Origin: Planctomycetota bacterium
GTDB taxonomy: Bacteria; Planctomycetota; UBA1135
Assembly (NCBI GenBank): GCA_022447335.1
Contig: JAKVCF010000113.1
Location: 1 to 7,535 of the forward strand
Direction of reading: 5' to 3'
Length of the DNA stretch: 7,535 nt
The position numbers were made by a program, and so were the translations under genes. Positions within the stretch are counted from its first letter, which is position 1, and every line of letters starts with the position of its first letter. Of the stretch, positions 1-4,362 are shown in pieces. Under the pieces are notes generated by a model, which did not search any database, was not told the DNA's origin, and saw only the letters and a program-made list of their open reading frames with translations.

Positions 1-135
1 ATTTGGCCGCAGGAGCTTGCTTCGGTGCGCACAACCCTGGCTTTTCAGGGTTCGCAAACTTTCCGTGCAGATCAACTGTCCTTCGAGGCCATGGCTAAGA
101 ACTACAGTCTGCAGCGCGTTGCGATTGAACCTTAA
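1..135 (+). CDS. 3' end of an unrecognised protein (partial, 44 residues visible)
   Basis: Plus frame 1 is open from the window edge to a TAA at 133-135 and gives 44 residues ending in QRVAIEP. The composition looks like a real soluble protein: mixed polar and hydrophobic residues, no Arg/Cys excess. The competing plus frame 2 is Arg/Cys-rich, and the minus strand has stops here. The gene starts outside the window. I do not recognise the family and assign no function; no membrane segment or motif is visible in this tail. It converges on the O-antigen ligase-like gene, and the two stop codons overlap within TTAA (132-135). The main doubt is length, since 44 codons can stay open by chance. Confidence 0.6.
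   Translation: MWPQELASVRTTLAFQGSQTFRADQLSFEAMAKNYSLQRVAIEP
33..52. repeat. Perfect 7-bp inverted repeat (hairpin) at the convergent gene ends
   Basis: AACCCTG at 33-39 and CAGGGTT at 46-52 are perfect complements around a 6-base loop. The hairpin lies inside the last codons of the plus-strand partial gene and about 80 bases beyond the stop of the minus-strand ligase gene. An 8-base palindrome, GTGCGCAC, adjoins it at 25-32. Neither strand has a T-tract after the stem, so it is not a canonical intrinsic terminator. It could slow or end transcription of the minus-strand cluster, or be chance. Confidence 0.35.
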
Positions 136-2054
136 TCGGTCGAAATGATTTCTCCTGCCTCTGTCGCCAAGCGGCCGAGGTAGCGGTGTTGATCGGGGGG
201 GGCGAGCCGCTCGACGAGTGCGCGAACCATGGACTCGCTGAGTTTCTCTTCGCGTGCGATGCGTTCTATTAGTGCGCGATCGGTTTGCGAGTACACTGCC
301 GCGGCACGGAGTGCCTGCTGTGCCTTTCTTATCTCGCTATTGCGCGTCTCGGCCATTGCCGTCCAGAGCTGTGAGAGTAAGAGGTGCTGATGTGCTCCTG
401 GTGCATGCTCTGCGAGCATGCGTGTGCCGGCAATGCGATGAAATTCGGCTACTTCACGCTGTAGCAGGGTGCGGTTGGTGCGTACCGCGGGATGTTCTGG
501 TGCAATCTGTTCGGAGCGCATTAGCCAGATCAGACCGAGGTCGCTTTGACCGCGCTTGGTGTCCAGGATAAAGAGCTGGTTAAGCGCGAAAAGGTCGCTT
601 GGATCGTGACGCAGTGCTTCGAGAAGTGGATTGCGCACCCCTTGAAGAGTGGGCTCGGTCGCTTGGCTCCGGTCCACGCTCAGGATGCCGAGTGCACGCG
701 TGTCCCAAGGGCGCCAAGCTACGGCGGATTCTATGATTTCAATGGGCTTTTTCTCGTCGAGTGGCAGGCGTCGTGCCACAGCAAGTTCGCCGCCAATCTG
801 GGAGGGTGCCGGGAGCATGCCGAGCGCGGCGACGAGAAGGGCCAATGGCCAAACGAAGGTGCGTTCGGTGGCAGGGGCAGGTGTCATGGCCTGATTGTCA
901 CGACGTGCGGCCAGCAGTAGCACGGCCAGAGCCAGTAGTACACCGTGGTCGCTCAAGGGCGAGCGCACCAGGGTGTGTGCGCCAAGAGCCAGTAAAGCAG
1001 CATCAGTCCAGCGCGCGCGGTTGGGGTCGCGCAGCATGCGCAGCAAGCCGAAGCCGATTAGCGTGGTGCCCAACCAGCCGAACTCCAGTAGCACTAAGAG
1101 CGGTTCCGAGTGGGGAGTTTTCGGTCGTCGCGTTGCAACGTTTTCGTAGTTCGATGCGGACAGTCGTTGCTCGGCGAGAGGTCGCCACTCGGGGTAGTCG
1201 ATTTCAAAGCGGCCATAGCCTAAGCCCAGTGGCGAACGGGCCGCTTTATTAAGGCCAGCGCTGTACATGTGGATACGACCTTCAACTGATGCCCAGTCCT
1301 GTAGGCCAGCTTCACCTTCTTCCTGCGTGGCGAAGGGCGGCGGGACGACGACTCGTACTGTTTCGCCGACCACGAAGAGTGCGGCAACCAAGGCGGCAGG
1401 CACTAGGAAAGTCGTGCGCTCGCGAAGTAGTAGGAATCCTAAACCAGTTGCCAATGCCAAGCGAGCAGCAGTGGAATCCAGGTAGCCTGACATCAGTGCA
1501 GCAGGTGCGATCCATGCCAACCACAATCCGAGTGTGGATGGGCGTTTCCAGCCTAGGAAGGCCAGCACAAAAACAGTTCCGATTTCGCTCGCCTGCGGTC
1601 GGTTAGAGGCGAATCCGGTGGGCGGGGCGTCTTCCGCGGGCTTCAGTCCCAAGAGATCCAGGCCGAGCAGTTGCAGTACAGCGATCCAGGCGGCGATGGA
1701 CAAGCCGGTAAAGATGCCGGTCCAAGCTCCCGCCAGATCCTTGCGGAAGTGCGTGGCAATGAGGAGTGTTACACCCGCGCTGAACCATACTGCGCGATCT
1801 GCTAGGCCTCCAACTACCTCGGACCACGCGCGGTCCTGGAAGGTTAGAGCAAGTAGCGCGATGATGGCAGCTCCCAGCCAGGCGCCGAGGCCGGGCAGGC
1901 TGCGCAAGCGCATGCGTTCATGCCAGGAAGCCGCGACCAAGACTAAGGCCAGTAGGCCGAGTACCCCGCTATCGAGGCGCGTGTCATCCAGCACCTGCGA
2001 GCCATAAGCTAACAGCGGAGCAAGGACCCAGGCTACAAGGAGGGTAGCGATCAA
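132..2054 (-). CDS. O-antigen ligase/polymerase (Wzy_C/WaaL)-like membrane protein with helical C-terminal domain
   Basis: A 640-residue multi-spanning inner-membrane protein. About nine hydrophobic segments lie between residues 2 and 233, then a polar loop (about 234-315), then three or four more segments up to about 417. The loop and what follows match the Wzy_C pattern: EGRIHMYSAG at 258-267 with Arg260, PLGLGYGRF at 275-283, and PHSEPLLVLLEFGWLG at 314-329 with His315. Arg and His in this loop are the residues typically needed by WaaL-type ligases. Such proteins transfer or polymerise lipid-linked glycans at the periplasmic face; the substrate cannot be told here. Residues about 425-640 are non-membrane, alpha-helical and TPR-like. 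The start is a TTG overlapping the ftsY stop (TTGA); it places the first membrane helix right at the N-terminus, and the next Met is only at residue 48. No glycosyltransferase genes adjoin. A glycosylating oligosaccharyltransferase of the same superfamily is an alternative. Confidence 0.85.
   Translation of the reverse strand: MIATLLVAWVLAPLLAYGSQVLDDTRLDSGVLGLLALVLVAASWHERMRLRSLPGLGAWLGAAIIALLALTFQDRAWSEVVGGLADRAVWFSAGVTLLIATHFRKDLAGAWTGIFTGLSIAAWIAVLQLLGLDLLGLKPAEDAPPTGFASNRPQASEIGTVFVLAFLGWKRPSTLGLWLAWIAPAALMSGYLDSTAARLALATGLGFLLLRERTTFLVPAALVAALFVVGETVRVVVPPPFATQEEGEAGLQDWASVEGRIHMYSAGLNKAARSPLGLGYGRFEIDYPEWRPLAEQRLSASNYENVATRRPKTPHSEPLLVLLEFGWLGTTLIGFGLLRMLRDPNRARWTDAALLALGAHTLVRSPLSDHGVLLALAVLLLAARRDNQAMTPAPATERTFVWPLALLVAALGMLPAPSQIGGELAVARRLPLDEKKPIEIIESAVAWRPWDTRALGILSVDRSQATEPTLQGVRNPLLEALRHDPSDLFALNQLFILDTKRGQSDLGLIWLMRSEQIAPEHPAVRTNRTLLQREVAEFHRIAGTRMLAEHAPGAHQHLLLSQLWTAMAETRNSEIRKAQQALRAAAVYSQTDRALIERIAREEKLSESMVRALVERLAPPDQHRYLGRLATEAGEIISTD
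2051..2054 (-). promoter_or_regulatory. ftsY stop / ligase start overlap (TTGA), translational coupling
   Basis: On the minus strand the ftsY stop TGA (2053-2051) overlaps a TTG (2054-2052) that opens the O-antigen ligase-like frame. There is no strong Shine-Dalgarno match just upstream (CTGAGCGA precedes the TTG), so the start probably relies on ribosomes finishing ftsY. A TTG start without a good binding site would be expected to give low output of the membrane protein. Confidence 0.65.
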
Positions 2055-2965
2055 TCGCTCAGCGCGAATAGCGCTTCGAGGAATTCATCCGGATTGAAAA
2101 CATCGAAGTCTTCTATTTGCTCACCTAATCCGACGTAGCAAACAGGTAAGCCGAGCTGTCGACCAATAGAGACAGCGGCACCTCCCTTGGCTGTGCCGTC
2201 GAGTTTGGAGAGAGTCACACCGCTCAAAGGCACGCGCTCACCAAACAACTTTGCTTGCTGTACCGCGTTTTGACCAGTCGTGGCATCGAGTACCAGCAAA
2301 GTATGGTGGGGTGCGCCCTCGATCTTGCGCCCGATCACGCGCGAGATCTTTTCGAGTTCTGACATCAGGTTTTTTTGTGTGTGCAGACGGCCAGCGGTGT
2401 CGACGATGAGCACATCGGCATTGCGGGCAAGCGCAGCTTCCGCGCCATCGTGTGCAACAGCAGCAGGATCTGTGCCTTGTTGGCTTTTGATCAGATCTGC
2501 GCCTAAGCGATCGCACCAAATTGTTAGTTGTTCCACAGCCGCTGCTCGGAAAGTGTCACCAGCAGCCACTAGAACTTTTCGATTGCGTTGCTGCAGCCAA
2601 TGCACGAGCTTGGCGATCGAAGTGGTTTTTCCCGCGCCATTGACGCCGACAACTAGTACGACCGTCGGACCTGATTCAACCAGTGGCAGCGGATTTTTAT
2701 GGTCGGGCCCCTGTAGCGCACTCAACAGCTGCTCTCGCAACCAGGTCTCAATGTCGCCAGGGTCGGCAAGGCGTCCCGACTTCAGTTCTATCTCGGCTGC
2801 ATCGAGAAGCTCGGCTGTTAGCGGACCTACATCGGCGGTGTAGAGGATCTCTTCGAGAGTTTCGAGAATCTCGGCGGTCGATTGGTCGCCGCCCAACGTG
2901 CGCATAGCTTGGCGGATCTTATTGCGAGTTCGGCTCAGGCCGGTGCGGAGGCGAGCGAAGACCAT
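2051..2965 (-). CDS. ftsY: Signal recognition particle receptor FtsY (SRP GTPase)
   Basis: FtsY docks ribosome-SRP complexes at the inner membrane and, by paired GTP hydrolysis with Ffh, hands nascent membrane proteins to the Sec translocon. The 304 residues contain the N domain (about 1-85, helical) and the G domain: P-loop GVNGAGKTT at 107-115, DTFRAAA at 137-143, DTAGR at 189-193, SKLDGTAKGG at 253-262, and the closing GLGEQIEDF at 280-288 region. The guanine-specificity motif is SKLD where TKLD is usual, a conservative change. Ffh is excluded because there is no methionine-rich M domain. The protein is a short form without the long acidic N-terminal A domain of the E. coli protein. The ATG at 2965 is the only usual start codon after the in-frame stop at 2990-2992. 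An AGGG lies about 13 bases upstream, further than ideal. The gene starts 8 bases after nusB and its stop overlaps the next start. Confidence 0.97.
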   Translation of the reverse strand: MVFARLRTGLSRTRNKIRQAMRTLGGDQSTAEILETLEEILYTADVGPLTAELLDAAEIELKSGRLADPGDIETWLREQLLSALQGPDHKNPLPLVESGPTVVLVVGVNGAGKTTSIAKLVHWLQQRNRKVLVAAGDTFRAAAVEQLTIWCDRLGADLIKSQQGTDPAAVAHDGAEAALARNADVLIVDTAGRLHTQKNLMSELEKISRVIGRKIEGAPHHTLLVLDATTGQNAVQQAKLFGERVPLSGVTLSKLDGTAKGGAAVSIGRQLGLPVCYVGLGEQIEDFDVFNPDEFLEALFALSD

Positions 2966-2973
2966 TGCGAGGA

Positions 2974-3765
2974 CTATTCCCTTTCGGAGTCAGACGAGTC
3001 GCTTGGGCGCCGATGCCGGCGCGGGCGCGGGCGCGGGCGTGGCAGCGCGGCTGGTTCGGCGAGGTCTTCACTGGTCGGAAACTCTTCCGTTTGGGAGGAG
3101 TCTCCGCTTTCCTCCGCGTCGGCGGTGGAGGTGGTATGCGGGGCATCGTTCTCGCTTGATCCGGAACCACTGTGCGCTGGAAGTGGTACAGAGCTGTTGT
3201 CGGAGAGCTTTTCGGGGGGGTAGTTGGTCGAATTTTCCGCTGCGCCCTGGCCTTCCATGCCCGCGTCCGGTGCCCGCGGCACGGTGTCTCCACCCTCTTC
3301 ACGAGCCTTTTCGATTAGGATGCGCGCACGATCCAAGATGCCGTTAACAAAGGAGCCGGACTGGGCGGTAGAGAACTGCTTTGCAATGTCAATGGCCTCA
3401 TTGATGACTACCTTGAAGGGCACCTCTGGATGATGTAGTAACTCGTAGAGCGCGATGCGTAGGATATTTCGATCGAGATAGGCCATACGATCGAGGCGCC
3501 AGTTGCGAGCGATGTGCTCGATCCATCGATTGACTTCGTCGAGGTGGTCATAGACTCCGCGCACTAGCTGGTGCGCGTAGCCGGCAATCTCAATGCGATC
3601 TTTGGTGGGTGGATCATTAGTGGCGGCTTCCCCTGTCTTTGTATGGTGTTCAATGAAAGCGTCGAGCTCGGTCATCGCTTCCTCGCCGCGCATGTCACAT
3701 GCGTAGAGAAATTGGAGGGCGAGCTCGCGAGCTCGGGTGCGGCGGCGGACGGGTGTGGCCATCAT
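2974..3765 (-). CDS. nusB: Transcription antitermination factor NusB with long low-complexity C-terminal extension
   Basis: NusB pairs with NusE (ribosomal protein S10), binds boxA RNA and helps RNA polymerase read through rRNA operons. Residues about 6-154 are a complete, typical NusB: RARELALQFLYA near 11-22, a central helical part (LVRGVYDHLDEVNRWIEH around 67-84), DRNILRIALYELLHHPEVP at about 98-116, and the hallmark VVINEAIDIAKQFS at 119-132 with GSFVNGILD at 137-145. Usual NusB proteins end here, at roughly 130-160 residues. This one continues for about 109 residues: rich in Ser, Glu, Asp, Pro and Thr, then a basic tract (PRPRPRPRRHRR, 242-253), then an acidic end. That tail is probably disordered, and its role is unknown. 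Two adjacent ATGs (3765 and 3762) can serve as start; both touch the ribH stop, which implies coupling. Only the start choice and the tail's function are uncertain. Confidence 0.96.
   Translation of the reverse strand: MMATPVRRRTRARELALQFLYACDMRGEEAMTELDAFIEHHTKTGEAATNDPPTKDRIEIAGYAHQLVRGVYDHLDEVNRWIEHIARNWRLDRMAYLDRNILRIALYELLHHPEVPFKVVINEAIDIAKQFSTAQSGSFVNGILDRARILIEKAREEGGDTVPRAPDAGMEGQGAAENSTNYPPEKLSDNSSVPLPAHSGSGSSENDAPHTTSTADAEESGDSSQTEEFPTSEDLAEPAALPRPRPRPRRHRRPSDSSDSERE
3019..3042. repeat. Hexanucleotide tandem repeat GCGCGG x4 (last unit GCGTGG)
   Basis: Three perfect GCGCGG units (3019-3036) and one variant unit, GCGTGG (3037-3042), lie in tandem. On the minus strand they encode (Pro-Arg)4 at residues 242-249 of the NusB extension. 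Because the unit is six bases, gain or loss of copies keeps the frame and only changes the number of Pro-Arg pairs. Confidence 0.9.
3720..3735. repeat. 16-bp perfect palindrome inside the start of nusB
   Basis: CGAGCTCGCGAGCTCG reads the same on both strands. It encodes part of the conserved RARELA motif of NusB, starting about ten codons after the start. It may simply reflect codon choice in Arg-Glu-Leu-Ala, but the transcript could fold here close to the nusB start. No known protein site is recognised. Confidence 0.6.
3762..3765 (-). promoter_or_regulatory. ribH stop / nusB start overlap (ATGATG), translational coupling
   Basis: The minus strand reads CAATGATGG. The ribH stop TGA (3764-3762) overlaps the first nusB ATG (3765-3763) by two bases, giving ATGA, and shares one base with a second in-frame ATG (3762-3760). 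No clear Shine-Dalgarno is present; instead a small hairpin (3773-3785, stem GCTCT/AGAGC) precedes the start. Re-initiation by ribosomes ending ribH is the likely route. Confidence 0.7.
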
Positions 3766-4286
3766 TGAATCTGCTCTAGCAGAGCGGTCATCTCAAGGGC
3801 AACCTGAGCAGACTCGGCTCCTTTGTTAGAGCGAGGGGTGACCTTCTCTTCAGAGTCTTCGGTACCACTATCACTACCGGAGAGCAGGTCGGTCGCCGAG
3901 CGATGGCGTGCTTGTGCAAGGGTGTCAGCGGTCAGTACTCCGAATACCACAGGAATGCCTGACTCGAGGCCAAGTTGCATACAGCCGCGCGCAGTTTCTC
4001 CGGCGACGAAGTCAAAGTGTGGGGTTTCACCGCGGATGATGCAGCCCAAGGCGATGACGGCATCGAAGCGTTCGGAGCGGATAAAGGCGCGGCAGGCGAT
4101 CGGAATTTCGAAGGCGCCCGGAACTCGTACGACGTCGATGGAAGAGGTGGGCACACCGGCGTTTTCCAGAACTTGCACCGCGCCGTCGAGCATGGCGTCG
4201 GTGATTTCGGCGTTGAAACGCGCCGCGACGATGCCGAATCGACGCTCGGCGGCTGGCTTTGCGGAGGGTTGAATGAGCTGGACCAT
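3762..4286 (-). CDS. ribH: 6,7-dimethyl-8-ribityllumazine synthase RibH with acidic insertion
   Basis: RibH condenses 5-amino-6-ribitylamino-uracil with 3,4-dihydroxy-2-butanone 4-phosphate to lumazine, the penultimate step of riboflavin synthesis in the cytoplasm. The 174 residues carry the family blocks in order: FGIVAARFNAEITDAMLDGA (17-36), VRVPGAFEIP (53-62), ALGCIIRGETPHFDFVAGE (79-97) with the catalytic His90, VVFGVLTADTLAQARHRS (113-130) with phosphate-binding Arg129, and NKGAESAQVALEM (154-166). Between Arg129 and the NKG motif there are 24 residues where the usual spacing is six. The extra stretch is Ser/Asp/Glu-rich and sits at the alpha4-alpha5 kink. Catalytic residues look intact, so activity is expected. 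The start is fixed by an in-frame TGA two codons upstream of the ATG. No FMN riboswitch fits in the 76-base upstream gap. The stop overlaps the nusB start. Confidence 0.96.
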   Translation of the reverse strand: MVQLIQPSAKPAAERRFGIVAARFNAEITDAMLDGAVQVLENAGVPTSSIDVVRVPGAFEIPIACRAFIRSERFDAVIALGCIIRGETPHFDFVAGETARGCMQLGLESGIPVVFGVLTADTLAQARHRSATDLLSGSDSGTEDSEEKVTPRSNKGAESAQVALEMTALLEQIQ

Positions 4287-4302
4287 CGGTCAGGAAGCAC
4301 AT

Positions 4303-4331
4303 ATTTTCTCGCATCCCTTCTAAGGTGGCAA
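4303..4331 (-). promoter_or_regulatory. Possible sigma-70-like promoter for ribH-nusB-ftsY
   Basis: In the 76-base gap between the RND gene and ribH (4287-4362), the minus strand has TTGCCA (4331-4326, five of six matches to TTGACA), a 17-base spacer, and GAAAAT (4308-4303, four of six to TATAAT). The predicted transcript would begin near 4296, only about ten bases before the ribH ATG, leaving almost no leader and no Shine-Dalgarno. The rest of the gap holds a short imperfect hairpin (4327-4343) and nothing else that I recognise. This rests on motif matching alone. Confidence 0.35.
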
Positions 4332-4362
4332 GCTGTGCTTGGCTGAAATCGCCGAGAATCAC

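Noticed and set aside
1534..2843. Plus-strand open frames antisense to the ligase gene and ftsY (e.g. 1534-2007, 2280-2843)
   Set aside because: Their products are Ser/Arg/Ala-rich without recognisable motifs, and they lie opposite genes with clear conserved motifs. They are what high-G+C coding DNA gives in the opposite frames.
2974..2992. AAAGGGAA near the nusB stop as a -1 frameshift site joining NusB to FtsY
   Set aside because: The geometry allows a -1 fusion, but the A-AAG-GGA phase does not match the nusB reading frame and no stimulatory structure is evident. It more likely provides a weak ribosome-binding site for ftsY.
2919..3302. Minus-strand frame of about 127 codons overlapping the NusB tail
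   Set aside because: It is Pro/Arg/Thr-rich and arises from the same low-complexity DNA in another frame. The NusB frame is continuous with the conserved domain, so that is the real one.
3823..4272. Plus-strand open frame of about 149 codons antisense to ribH
   Set aside because: The ribH frame has catalytic motifs across this span; the antisense product has no recognisable features.
4327..4343. Hairpin downstream of the RND gene as an intrinsic terminator
   Set aside because: The stem is 7 bp with one C-C mismatch and a 3-base loop, and no T-tract follows; it also overlaps the candidate -35 element. It is too weak to call.
4027..4362. Minus-strand frame starting with GTG right after the RND stop and running through the gap into ribH
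   Set aside because: After the gap it becomes an Arg/His/Ser-rich out-of-frame reading of ribH. A leader-peptide role was considered, but it does not stop before ribH and nothing supports it.
4287..4362. FMN riboswitch upstream of ribH
   Set aside because: The gap is only 76 bases and shows none of the multi-stem conserved layout of that element.
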